From assembly GCA_948567375.1 (NCBI GenBank), contig OX419762.1, positions 24,444,608 to 24,508,607 on the forward strand: 64,000 nucleotides of DNA, written 5' to 3'. The position numbers were made by a program, and so were the translations under genes. The notes under the pieces are model-generated. The model had not been told where the DNA came from. It saw nothing but the letters and a program-made list of their open reading frames with translations, and ran no database searches. This DNA is from Lunularia cruciata. Taxonomy: Eukaryota > Streptophyta > Marchantiopsida > Lunulariales > Lunulariaceae. This document shows positions 1 to 10,747 of this stretch, piece after piece. Within the stretch, counting starts at the first letter, position 1. Each line of letters begins with the position of its first letter.

Positions 1-1394
1 CCACCCAATAGATAGAGTGGCACAAAAAGCTTGGTAAGGAAGTCTCTCATGCTCCATGGACCTCACCTTAGTGGCATATGTGAGAGAAAAAAAACGCTTC
101 ATCCTCAAGAGGCAAATACCTAGTTTCAGCAAGTAGCAATACATAAGGAGTTTGAGTACTCACCCCAAGTTCATCATACAAAAACAATTTTTGAACTTTC
201 TCCACCTTTTGCCACCATGTCTTCTTAGTACATGGACCCCAAATCTGAGCACCATAGAGAACCACCGGCTGTACAAGAGATTTGAACAACACCTTCTTCA
301 ACTCCCATGTGGTAAGATGAGCAATTCTAGAGCGATTCATGAGTGAATACAAAGCTCTAAACAATGAAATATAAAGCTTGCAAGACCAAAAGAGTCAAAA
401 GGGTAGAAACACAATACAAAAACACATGAAATGTGAGCCTAGGCTAAAGCCTAGGGTATCTGACCAATCTGTACTATATTTTTCCCTAATGCTAAAGCTT
501 CAACCTATAAGAGAGTAGAGAAATCACAACAAGTAATCTGATGTCTAACTCTGATCTGCATGTCAACAATCACATGGTGCAGAGCAATCAACAAACACAT
601 GGTGCTCATCCTCAACTTTGCTCATAGTACACAATCTGCAAAGTCGCATGGAGTGTTTTATTTGCTGCCAACGTCCTTGTTCTACTTCTAGTCTATAAGA
701 ACTAGTTCTATATTGAGTAATAACGTGTCTAAGTGAAGTAGACATCCTAGCCAAGAGATAATCTTGCTCACAATACATCCAAACCCTGCATTGATTCTCA
801 TTTTCACACAAATAGACCAACTATAGTCATGAGAAAACTCAAGGCCCAAGTACTTATAAGAAGAAACCTGCTCCAATTGTTATCCATCAAAAAAGAAAGG
901 TGTGACCCACCTATAGACTCCACCACAATCACCTTGGACTTATCAAGGTTCACCTCCATCTTTGTTTGATTGCAAAAGCAGAGAAGAGAATCCAACAGCT
1001 CTTGTAAACTCTGTGGATTGGTGGAGAGAAGCACTACATCATCTGCATAAAGGAGTGCATGTATCATCAAAGAGCCAACTTGTACACCTGTAGCTCTAGC
1101 TTCCATGAGTTGTCTCTCTAGATCATCGATGAAGATTCCAAATAGAGTTGGAGATAGAGAGCAACCTTGAATCACACCCATTGTGCTAAGGACATCTTGG
1201 AAGCTCAAAGATGAAAGTCTCACAACCACTTTCTCATGGAGTCTAGAGATAGCACCTATGAGATCCGTTGAAACACCAACTTCCATGAGTCTCTTACTTA
1301 GTGATTTCCTAAGTACCTTATCAAAGGGCCTTCTTGAAATCAATAAATGCAACATAGAGAGCTCTCCCAACACCCTTAGATTTCCACCACAAAA
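1..1394 (-). mobile_element. L1-like LINE fragment (RT domain), interrupted by a second LINE
   Basis: The minus strand encodes part of a non-LTR reverse transcriptase. 785-1394 covers the core palm, with the QGCSLSPTLFGIFIDDL block and a YADD catalytic motif near 1036-1047. 1-361 carries the region downstream of the RT core (WELKKVLF, QPVVLYGAQIWG). The two parts join cleanly if the insertion at 362-784 is removed, as shown by the uninterrupted homologue near 8480-8510. The piece has lost its N-terminal half and is cut at about 1394 by the 3' tail of the next LINE. In-frame breaks show that it is dead. The family is assigned by motif, as L1-like because of the associated APE endonuclease in the longer copy at 9674-10729. 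Confidence 0.85.
362..784 (-). mobile_element. 5'-truncated LINE 3' end nested in another LINE
   Basis: This is a short minus-strand LINE copy that starts (3' end) with the family tail aacaatgaaatataaag and includes the zinc-binding segment that follows plant LINE RTs (LCRLCTMSKVEDEHHVFVDC, near 580-650). It lies inside the RT region of the older copy at 1-1394. A few bases (aaac) are repeated at both ends, a possible short target-site duplication. It is noncoding in practice, being 5'-truncated, which is the usual outcome of target-primed reverse transcription. Confidence 0.75.
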
Positions 1395-1886
1395 CAATGA
1401 AACAACAAAGAAACAATGAAATATAAAGCACGGAAGACCCAAAGAGTCAAAAGGCTAGAAACACAATACAAAAACACATGAAATGTGAGCCTAGGCCAAA
1501 GCCTAGGGCATCTGACCAATCTGTAACAAACTGGTCTGATGTAACTAATCTCTATCATATATTTCCCTAATGCTAAAGCTTCAACTTGTAAGAGAGTAGA
1601 GAAATCACTACAAGTAATCTTATGTCTAACTCTGATCTGCATGTAACAAGGGCAATCAACAAACACATGGTGCTCATCCTCAACTTTGCTCATAGTACAC
1701 AATTTGCAAAGTTGCATGGAGTGCTCTATTTGCTTCCAACGTTCTTGTTCTACTTCTAGTCTATGAGAACTAGTTCTATACTAAGATATATAACATGTCT
1801 AAGTGAAGTAGAAATCCTAGCCAAGAGATAATCTTGCTCACAATACATAAACAAGGATTTATAAACTGCTAGTAGAACACCATCTT

Positions 1887-2309
1887 TGTAAAAGACCGAA
1901 ACCGAGGAGAGAAATAGGAGAATGGAAGCTCACATTGGGACACTTGAATGAGGGAAAACTCCGAATGCCTAGCATGAGCTTTGGCCTTGGTATTTATAGG
2001 TAGCATACAAGACCTTTGAAGCTTCTCAAGAAGCTTCCTTGAGCCGCTTTCTTGGAGTGCAAGCCAAGTTAACTAGGAAGCTTCTCAAGAAGCTTCCTTC
2101 TAGAAGCCGCCTACTTGGCATGCAAGCTAAGCTAGTTAGAAGCTTCTAGAAGCTTCCTTCTAGAAGCTACTTGCTTAGGGTGCAAGTTAACTAGTTGGGA
2201 AGCTTCCTAAGAAGCTTCTTAGATGCTTCTAGAATATTCTAGGCTATTTTGGCTTATTCTCTACTTCGTAAGCCCGACTAACTTCGTCACTAAACTCCAT
2301 ATTGTTACA
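1887..2309 (-). repeat. Solo LTR of the chromovirus family
   Basis: This 423-bp LTR begins TGTAAAAGACC and ends TTGTTACA on the plus strand. It is flanked by the 5-bp target duplication ATCTT (1882-1886 and 2310-2314) inside LINE sequence. It matches the two LTRs of the full element at 2494-8006 nearly base for base and has the same target site. In element orientation (minus strand) it carries the HSE-like array and then a TATA box (tatttata at 1991-1998 on the plus strand). No internal region is attached, which is consistent with LTR-LTR recombination. Confidence 0.9.
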
Positions 2310-2493
2310 ATCTTGGTACCGGGTTGCTGCCATAAGCAAAGTAAAATCTGCTCCTTGATCACTTCTCATAGTACAATGGGCTCCAATCTCCAATGTCGCT
2401 CAAAAACATTCCACCTTGTGGCCCATGCAATCAGATCCCCTCGCTCACAATACATAAACAAGGATTTATAAACTGCTAGTAGAACACCATCTT
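2310..2493. repeat. Duplicated LINE flanks between solo LTR and full element
   Basis: 2310-2437 repeats 8007-8134 (128 bp, right flank of the insertion), and 2443-2493 repeats 1836-1886 (51 bp, left flank). By eye both pairs look identical. About 5 bp of filler (2438-2442) joins them. The locus therefore reads left flank, LTR, right flank, left flank, full element, right flank: a tandem segmental duplication in which one unit keeps only a solo LTR. Confidence 0.85.
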
Positions 2494-2906
2494 TGTAAAA
2501 GACCGAAACCGAGGAGAGAAATAGGAGAATGGAAGCTCACATTGGGACACTTGAATGAGGGAAAACTCCAAATGCCTAGCATGAGCTTCGGCCTTGGTAT
2601 TTATAGGTAGCATACAAGACCTTTGAAGCTTCTCAAGAAGCTTCCTTGAGCCGCTTTCTTGGAGTGCAAGCCAAGTTAACTAGGAAGCTTCTCAAGAAGC
2701 TTCCTTCTAGAAGCCGCCTACTTGGCGTGCAAGCTAAGCTAGTTAGAAGCTTCCTTCTAGAAGCTACTTGCTTAGGGCGCAAGTTAACTAGTTGGGAAGC
2801 TTCCTAAGAAGCTTCTTAGATGCTTCTAGAATATTCTAGGCTATTTTGGCTTATTCTCTACTTTGTAAGCCCGACTAACTTCGTCACTAAACTCCATATT
2901 GTTACA
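2494..2906 (-). repeat. 3' LTR of chromovirus
   Basis: This 413-bp copy differs from the 5' LTR mainly by loss of about 10 bp in one GAAGCTTC-rich block. It carries TTCTAGAATATTC at 2824-2836 and a TATA-like tatttata at 2598-2605 (plus-strand reading). The pol reading frame runs about 66 nt into this LTR before its stop at 2841-2843. Confidence 0.93.
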
Positions 2907-5900
2907 TATTCCCCCGCCGCTAGTTGGTGACGTCCTCGTCGCCAGTGAAGCTTCAAATTCCTGGATGGCCATCTGTGCATTCTGGAGGTGAGAAAGAGGT
3001 TCCCATGTGGCATCATGAAGGGGATACCCTTTCCAAAGGACCTTGTACTCCGTGTGTTGGCGACGGCCTCGTTGAATATGGCGACGCGCAAGGATACGAT
3101 CAACTTCGTACTCCTCATGATCATTGATAGGGATAGGAAGAGGGGGAGGTTGGACTTGAGAGGAAAAGGAAGAAGGGTTAGGAACAAAGGGTTTCAACTT
3201 GGAAACGTGAAAGACAGGATGGATACGCATGTGACAAGGTAAGGCAAGACGATAAGCAACAGGAGAGATAATGTGGGTGATATCAAAGGGTCCTATCCAA
3301 TTAGGAGCAAGTTTACGAACTTGGGTATCAAGTGGGAGAGGGAGGTTACTAGAGGATAGCATGACTTTATCACCAACTTCAAAGGTGAGATCACGACGAT
3401 GATGGTCTGCATATTGTTTTTGGCGATTCTGAGCAACAAGGAGGTGAGACTTGGCTTGTTGGAGAGAGCGGGATATAGTGGTCAAGAATGTAGAAGTATG
3501 AGGAACCTGAGAGGGAGGGGGAGCAAGAAGAGAATCTGGAACAAGCGGATCTTGGCCAAAATTGAGAAAGAAGGGAGAAAATCTAGTGCTTGCCTGTTTG
3601 GAATTGTTGTAGGCAAATTCTGTAGCTGCAAGACATTCATCCCAGTTGGTATGGTGGACATTGACAAAGGCCCGCAACATATCTTCCAATGTACGATTGG
3701 CGCGTTCAGTTTGTCCATCAGTTTGAGGATGATAGGCCGTGGACAAAGCAAGCTTGGTGCCGAGTATCTGAAAGAGTGCTTGCCAAAACTTCCCGGTAAA
3801 GTGAGGATCACGGTCGGAGATGAGTACGCGTGGCATGCCATGATGCTTGAAGACATTGTCAAAGTAGATTTGTGCTAAGGTTGGAGCATCCACGGTATCA
3901 CAGGTTGGTGCCAAGTGGATTTGCTTACTAAGCTTATCCACAAACACCACGATGGCGGTGTGTCCTTGTTTTGTCTTTGGTAAGGATGTGATGAGATCCA
4001 AGCTCACATGCTCCCAACGAGCTGATGGAATGGCAAGCGGTTGAAGGAGTCCACCCGGCTTCTGGTTGCTGGCTTTGTTACGTTGGCAGCTCTCACACGA
4101 TCGGACAAATTCTTGAACATCCCGTGTCATGTTAGGCCACCACCATTGACGTTGGAGGGTACCCAAGGTCTTGTCCACACCCATGTGACCAGCAATGGGT
4201 AAATCATGGGCTTCTTGAAGGCGCACAAGTCGAAGATCACCTTTGGTTGGAACATAGATCCGGTCCGCATGGAATAGAAGGCCTTCCTTGAAGGAGAAGG
4301 TGTTGTACTCCTTGTCACATGTTGTTAGCCGACCATGTACCATTTGGAAGAAGGGATCTTGCTGTAGAGCTGACCGAAACTTGTTATGAATCTTGGGATC
4401 AATTGACACCGTCGTAATTGCTGCCGTGATGAGAGGAAGAGACTTCAAATCAGGTCGTCGTGATAGAGCATCAGGGATGACATAGAACCGACCTGGTTTG
4501 TATTCAAGTTTGATGTCGAACAATTGTAGTTGCTCTTCCCATCGATGATGTCGACTCTTCATGTGCTCTAAGTGTAAGGTCTGCAACAATGGCTTGTGAT
4601 CAGTTCGCATGATCACGTGTTTCCCCAAGAGATAATGCCTCCATACCTTGGTGGCATATACCATTGCAAGTTGTTCTTGATCTCAAGCAGAGTAATTTAT
4701 TTCAGCTGCATTTAGTCGGCGAGACACAAAGGCAATAGGATGTAGTCCATCTGGAAATTCTTGTTGCAACACGGCTCCAATTGCAAAGTTAGAAGCATCA
4801 AAATCAACCACACAAGGTAGTTGCGGATCATATGGTTGAAGAATGGGTCTTGAAGACACCATATGCTTTAACTTCTGGAATGCTTCTTCATGCTTGGTGG
4901 TCCATTGGAAGCTCGAGTTCTTTCCCAAGAGGTCAGTCAATGGTGCAGCCACGTGAGCATAATAGTGGATGAACCGTTGGTAAAAACTGGCCAATCCATT
5001 GAATGCTTGTACTTCGGTAGCATCCTTCGGGGTAGGCCAATCAGTAATGGCCTTGATCTTCTCTTCTTCCATCTTGATCCCCTCTAATGAGATCTTATGA
5101 CCCAAGAAGGTAACCTCCTTCTGCCAAAAAGCACACTTTGACTTCTTGCAATAAAATTTCTACTGTCGTAGTCATCTTAGGATTTCTCGCACATGATTCC
5201 TATGTTCTGCCTCTGTCCTGCTATAGATTAAGATATCATCTAAGAATACTACCACGGACTGATCCAATAGTCCCTCCAACACCCGATGCATCTGATCCAT
5301 GAAGACTGCTGGAGCATTAGTGAGTCCGAAAGGTAGAACTCTCCACTCAAAATGTCCATACCTTGTGCAAAAGGCAGTCTTTTGCACGTCCTCTCCTTCA
5401 ATAGGAATTTGCCAATAACTGCTACAAAGATCTAGCTTGGAAAAGTAGTGTGCTCCACTTAATTGATCAAGCAGGTCATCGATCCGAGGCAAGGGATATG
5501 CATTCTTCACGGTTTGCTTATTGAGCCCACGGTAATCAATACAGAAACGAAGTCCTCCATCCTTCTTTGGAACAAATAGTACCGGTGCTCCCCACGGAGA
5601 GGTACTATGTCGTATGAAATCCTTCTCCAACAACTCTGTAAGTGTTGTTTGCAACTCCTCCAACTCTTTTGGTGAGAGCCGATAGATTGGTCTACTCACT
5701 GGAGTACTCCCTGGCAATAACTCGATCTTGAAGGGCATACCTTGATCAGAGGGTAATCCCTTTGGCAGATCATCTGGAAACACATCTGCAAACTCCTGAA
5801 CTATCCGATCAACCATTGCTTGATGCAGCACTTGGCCCTCCTCAGATTGTTCTTATGCAATCGGCTTGATCCACACCGCGAATACAGACTTATCTTCCTC

Positions 5901-6400
5901 CAAAGCTTGCTCTATGGCTGCTTCATTAACAAACTTCCCATCTTGGGACTGACTATTCTTAGGTGTCTTACTCAGAGGTGCCAGACAACCTAATCAAAAA
6001 TTCCTACCTTGGTGTTGTACTTGAATCTGACGTCGGGTCCAATCGAATTGAACCTTATGACGTTCAAGCCAAGGTAGACCCAGAATGATATCATAGTGTA
6101 GAGGTGCCACTACAAACCTCATACACTCCAAATACTCCTTCCCAATTTTGAAGGTAACAGGATGCGAGGTGCGGAATGCAGAACCTTTTCTACCATCCGC
6201 CATCATCAAACTACTTCCAATCACTGGCTTGATAGGAATACCCAATTCCTTTGCTACTTGCATAGACATGCAATTCTCTGAACTTCCAGAATCAACCAAA
6301 ATCCTACAACCCTGATTAGATATCGTACCTTGCAAGTGAAGCAAACTTGCATAGGTCGAGCCTTCAATCCCATTGGAACTAATCAAGCTCCCAGAAGGCG
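2841..6400 (-). pseudogene. Chromovirus pol: protease, RT, RNase H, integrase, chromodomain
   Basis: All segments lie in one frame. Protease is at 6386-5994 (LVDSGSS active site, LGLPWL flap end). RT is at 5831-5172 ([20 protein letters not shown]). RNase H is at 5105-4560 (DFDASNFAIGAVL, TDHKPL). Integrase has an HHCC finger (HMGVDKTL to CESCQRNK) and a DDE core (SLDLITSLP, SDRDPHF, TERANRT). A C-terminal chromodomain (YEVDRILARR, YKVLWKGY, TWEP) lies near 3110-2960 and is thought to target integration to methylated-histone chromatin. Stops at 5996-5994 (TGA), 5855-5853 (TAA), 5174-5172 (TGA), 5162-5160 (TAG) and 4685-4683 (TGA) inactivate this copy. Its final codons overlap the 3' LTR. Confidence 0.93.
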
Positions 6401-6412
6401 GCTCGAAATCTC

Positions 6413-7312
6413 CTACTGGGATTCTTCGTTTCCCTGATCATTCTTTTCCACAACCTCCATCTGGGCAACTTGTCGAGGTCGCCCATTCCTAAGTGGACAT
6501 TCAACAATGCGATGTCCAACTTGGCGACAATAAAAGCAACCTCCATTTTGTCGTAATCTCTCTCTATCTACTGTGCCAAGTGGTCTTCGTTGGATAGCAT
6601 CAATCTCCATTGGTACCGGTTCTTCCACTCGTGGTACTAGTAGGTTTTGTGTAGGTCGAGGTCGAGACCAAATTGTCGCAACTAAGGAATCAAAACGCTC
6701 AGATAATTGCATGGCTTCTTCTACGTTCTGTGGCTCTTGCATGGTCACCTCCAATCTGGTTCGTGACTTCAATCCTTGCACAAATCGATCCAGAACTTCA
6801 CCTTCTTGGATATCTGGAATTTGCATGATGATATTCTGAAATTGTGTGATGTAGCTTCTCACCGAACCAATCTGCCTCAACTCCACCAATTTATCTCGTG
6901 CAGCTCGGGTGGCATTTATAGTCTGAAATCGACCAAGTATTGCATCCTTGAATTCTGCCCATGTCAAAATTGGTGTAACAATTTGTCGTTCAGCTCTTTC
7001 TACTCGGAATCGCCACCAAAGTTTTGCCACGCCATCCAATTGGCTAGAAGCCAAGAGAATTTGTTTCCGCTCGTCTTGAAGATTGGTGGCTTCAAAGTAA
7101 CATTCATAGTCAAACACAAAATTCTCCACTGTGCCTGGAACATTCTTGCCTTCAAACACCTTGGGTTTCGGAAATCGAATGTGATCTTCTCCATCTCGAA
7201 CTGGCACTCTGTCTATCTGTTCTCGTCGTTGCTGGTCTCGTTCATCCAACAATCGAGTAAGATGCTCAATTTGTTGTTGCATTGCAAGGATAACATCCGG
7301 TATTGCGGCCAT
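6413..7312 (-). CDS. Chromovirus gag polyprotein
   Basis: This is an intact 299-codon ORF with an ATG start (MAAIPDVILAMQQQIEHL) 259 nt from the 5' LTR. Residues about 60-200 form the retrotransposon gag capsid region (LWWRFRVE, LGRFQTI, YITQFQ). A single CCHC zinc knuckle, CFYCRQVGHRIVEC, lies near residues 258-271 and would bind RNA. It ends in TAG at 6415-6413, and pol is read in the -1 frame relative to it, so Gag-Pol would need a -1 frameshift or a separate initiation. Length and layout are usual for plant chromoviruses. Confidence 0.92.
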   Translation of the reverse strand: MAAIPDVILAMQQQIEHLTRLLDERDQQRREQIDRVPVRDGEDHIRFPKPKVFEGKNVPGTVENFVFDYECYFEATNLQDERKQILLASSQLDGVAKLWWRFRVERAERQIVTPILTWAEFKDAILGRFQTINATRAARDKLVELRQIGSVRSYITQFQNIIMQIPDIQEGEVLDRFVQGLKSRTRLEVTMQEPQNVEEAMQLSERFDSLVATIWSRPRPTQNLLVPRVEEPVPMEIDAIQRRPLGTVDRERLRQNGGCFYCRQVGHRIVECPLRNGRPRQVAQMEVVEKNDQGNEESQ

Positions 7313-7570
7313 TGCTACTACCCTAATCCACTACCCTCAATTTATCTAGTTGATTAACACATAGATACAACACGTCCACCGTTCTCCATAAGTCACAACT
7401 GGAAGTATCAAGGGTTCCTCTAACACGGTGATCATATGTAGAAAATCCTGCCCAAAGTGTGAGGTGATGAACTGTGTGAAACGATGCTTTGGTAATATCT
7501 GGACATGAAAGTCCCAATGGTTTGGCGGAAGTGGATTTGGTGGTCCATAAATTCCATCCATCCCATTCCT

Positions 7571-7582
7571 GCTCTGATACCA
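7571..7582 (-). other. Primer-binding site, initiator tRNA-Met
   Basis: The minus strand reads TGGTATCAGAGC one base after the 5' LTR. This is the standard complement of the 3' end of plant initiator tRNA-Met used by many gypsy and copia elements. It fixes the orientation of the chromovirus. Confidence 0.93.
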
Positions 7583-7583
7583 A

Positions 7584-8006
7584 TGTAAAAGACCAAAACC
7601 AAGGAGAGAAATAGGAGAATGGAAGCTCACATTGGGACACTTGAATGAGGGAAAACTCCGAATGCCTAGCATGAGCTTTGGCCTTGGTATTTATAGGTAG
7701 CATACAAGACCTTTGAAGCTTCTCAAGAAGCTTCCTTGAGCCGCTTTCTTGGAGTGCAAGCCAAGTTAACTAGGAAGCTTCTCAAGAAGCTTCCTTCTAG
7801 AAGCCGCCTACTTGGCATGCAAGCTAAGCTAGTTAGAAGCTTCTAGAAGCTTCCTTCTAGAAGCTACTTGCTTAGGGTGCAAGTTAACTAGTTGGGAAGC
7901 TTCCTAAGAAGCTTCTTAGATGCTTCTAGAATATTCTAGGCTATTTTGGCTTATTCTCTACTTCGTAAGCCTGACTAACTTCGTCACTAAACTCCATATT
8001 GTTACA
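7584..8006 (-). repeat. 5' LTR of chromovirus (promoter LTR)
   Basis: This 423-bp LTR has TG...CA ends. In element orientation it begins at 8006. It contains several GAAnnTTC modules, including TTCTAGAATATTC at 7924-7936 (palindromic core) and the four-unit array near 7832-7849, followed by a TATA box (minus-strand TATAAATA at 7695-7688). This order, enhancer-like array then TATA, is that of a U3 promoter. Confidence 0.93.
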
Positions 8007-8011
8007 ATCTT

Positions 8012-9670
8012 GGTACCGGGTTGCTGCCATAAGCAAAGTAAAATCTGCTCCTTGATCACTTCTCATAGTACAATGGGCTCCAATCTCCAATGTCGCTCAA
8101 AAACATTCCACCTTGTGGCCCATGCAATCAGATCTATATACCAACAAATAGATAGAGTGGCATAAAATGCTTGGTAAGGAATTCTCTCATGCTCCATGGA
8201 CCTCACCTTAGTGGCATATGTGAGAGCTAAGAACAAAGCTTCAGCCTTAAGAGGCAAAAACCCAATTTAAGCAAGCAGCAATTCATAAGGAGTTTGAGTC
8301 TTCACCCCAAGTTCATCGCACAAAAACAATTTTTGAACTTTTTCCACCTTTTGCCAATATGTCCTCTTAGTACCTGGACCCCAAATCTGAACACCATAAA
8401 GAACCACCGGCTGTACAAGAGATCTGAACAGCACCTTCTTCAACTCCCATGTGGTAAGATGAGCAATTCTAGAGCAATTATGAGTGAATACAAAGCTCTA
8501 AACCCTGCATTGATTCTCATCTTCACACAAGTAGACCAACTATACTCATGAGAAAACTCAAGGCCCTAGTTTTTATAGGAAGAAACCTGCTCCAATTGCT
8601 GTCCATCAAAAAAGAAAGGTTTGACATCTTTAGAACCCACCACAATCACCTTGGACTTGTCAAGGTTCGCCTCCATTTTTGTTTGATTGCAAAAGCAGAG
8701 AAGAGAATCCAACAGCTTCTGTAAACTCTATGGATTGGTAGAGAGGAGCACTACATCATTGCATTAAGGAGTGCATGTATCATCAAAGAGCCAACCTGTA
8801 CACTAGTAGCTCCAGCTTCCATCAGTAATCTCTCAAGATCATCAATGAAGATTCCAAACAGAGTTGGAGATAGAGAGCAGCCTTGAATCACACCCATTGT
8901 GCTAAGTGATTTCCTAAGCACCTTATTAAAGGCCTTCCTGAAATCAATAAATGCAACATAGAGAGCTCTTCCAACACCCTTAGTTTTCCACCACAAAACA
9001 TGGAGTACAAATAGATGATCCAAAGTACTAAAGCCTGATCTGAAACCAGCTTGGCACTTAGCTCAACTTTTGTACTTTTCAGCCCAAGTGCTTAACCTTG
9101 ACTCCAAAATTTGACCATACAACTTGGCAAAGACATTTCCAACAAGTATGGTATGGTAATTGGTGACAACATCTCTCAGGCCAGACTTGTGAATAGGAAC
9201 TACCTTCTTGAAGCACCATCTATCAAGAAAGACACATCTGATTGCCTCATTCAAGAGAGAAGTGAGTACAGGAATCAGATAGCTACCACCCCACTTAAGT
9301 AGTCCAACACATAGTCCATCAAGGTCTTCAGCCTTACCATTGGCCAACTTCTTCAATTAGTACTTGACATCAGCTTCAAAGATGGTGAGAGCATATCCAA
9401 GGCAAGGTACCATGCTTGGAGCATCAGGGAAAAAGTACAGATCCTTCACATAGTCACAAAGGTCATTCAGTCCAGCAATGGAGATGGAGATCTGATGGTT
9501 ACCTTCTTCCAGAAAGCCTTGGGATTGCTCTTCAATTCAATGCTCAACTCAACCTCCTTGAGTCTAAAAAATGCCCGCTTTTTGCACTTCACCAACTTTC
9601 TGTATGAAACAACAGCCTGATTTTGTGCAATCTGATCAAGAGATTTATCCATAGCTTTGATCCTTGCCAT
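8012..9670 (-). pseudogene. LINE ORF2, reverse-transcriptase part
   Basis: On the minus strand, 9670-9467 is the post-endonuclease linker, 9356-9063 the RT N-terminal part (KKLANGKAEDLDGL, VVPIHKSGLRD), 9023-8751 the palm with GCSLSPTLFGIFIDD, and 8500-8012 the C-terminal part (YATKVRSMEHER, LIAWATRWNV). The protein would prime reverse transcription at a nicked target. Several frameshifts and stops separate the blocks. The catalytic YADD is damaged: at its place, near 8750-8760, a base is missing and the frame ends (HALLNAMM). The sequence continues across the chromovirus insertion into 1886-1395. Confidence 0.85.
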
Positions 9671-9673
9671 TTT

Positions 9674-10729
9674 TCAATCAGCATCATACCACCTATTGCA
9701 AGGGAGACCAAGTCTCTTCCTATGAGAGCCTCTTGGAAACAAAGAAGTTGATGTAGATTGAAGAAGTTCAACCAATTGATCACTACGTTGTTGAAAATCA
9801 GAACTCCACTCTATAGAATTCAATTTCTCTTGGATAGCTTGTTGGTACAAGTCTCTCTTGTGAAAATCTAGACAAGCTTTCCCTCTTAAGGCATGGTCAA
9901 GAGGGAATGTGGTTCTATTGAGGCAAGGAAGAAGGATGGTACAAGATAGAGGTGCATGGTCTGATTTTGGTTGAGGATCTAAAACAGCAAAATCTGGGAC
10001 AAGATGGATATCATTAGCTGAAGTGAGCATATAATCTACGGTGCTTGATCCACCAGAGGCAAAGCATGTGCTTTTACAATTTTTTGGAAATTGAGAAAGG
10101 CCATTCAAGATCTTCAAGCTACAATTGGCACCAAAGCTCAAAAAGTGCTCACTCATGGGGTTGGACATAGGATCTTTGGAAGAGCATGACCAAGCACTAG
10201 AATGGTCTATCAAGCTATGAAAAGGATCATTCTCAAGGTCACTCAACTCAGGAATCTGAGAGGTTTGGATTCTAGAATTGAAATGACCAAGAACAAGTAC
10301 TCCACCTTTACTTTGAAACTCCAACACATCCTTTGTCAAGGAGTGGAAAGGTTGCATGGTGTTGAGAGCTCCACTTGAGTAGATTGGTGATGTCAATGGA
10401 GAAAAGTAACAAACAGCAAGGAAGCAAGGTGGAACAACTCCTCCAATCTTCAACCATTGGTATTGTCCACTTGAGTCTTGGCCTATCAAAGAGACTGATT
10501 TTTCAAAGCCAAATCTGACGTAAGTAGCAATACCTCCAAAGCTCCTTCCTCTATGTTGCCTCCGCTTGTTCCAGATTGAACCAACAAGAATGAATCCATC
10601 AATATCTTGAATGGTGTCTCCTTCATGTTCCCATGTCTCCACAAGATTGATCAGATCAGCATCATCCCACAAAGGCTTAGGGCTGGAGTACTTGGTATGT
10701 GTGAGCCCATGAACATTCCAAAACAACAC
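9674..10729 (-). pseudogene. LINE ORF2, APE-type endonuclease domain
   Basis: This 351-codon open stretch shows the order of exonuclease-endonuclease-phosphatase motifs: FWNVHGL near the start, NLVETWEH (catalytic Glu), VLGHFNSR (the usual GDFN has Asp changed to His), STVDYMLTS and SDHAPLS near residue 250. It would nick target DNA for LINE insertion. The Asp-to-His change in GDFN should impair metal binding, so the domain is probably inactive. It follows ORF1 with an 18-nt gap (11602-10748, then 10729). The downstream RT is out of frame or stopped. Confidence 0.88.
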
Positions 10730-10747
10730 TCTAAGGGTCTTGAATTA

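Larger units (their letters stand above)
2494..8006 (-). mobile_element. Ty3/gypsy chromovirus, complete structure, mutated pol
   Basis: The element lies on the minus strand, with its 5' LTR at 7584-8006 and its 3' LTR at 2494-2906. The target duplication ATCTT is at 2489-2493 and 8007-8011. The primer-binding site complementary to initiator tRNA-Met is at 7571-7582, next to the 5' LTR. A purine tract (GCGGCGGGGGAATA, minus strand) abuts the 3' LTR. The internal order is gag, protease, RT, RNase H, integrase, chromodomain, as expected for chromoviruses. All pol pieces share one reading frame, broken by five stop codons. Close similarity of the two LTRs, apart from a 10-bp length difference, suggests recent insertion. 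Confidence 0.95.
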
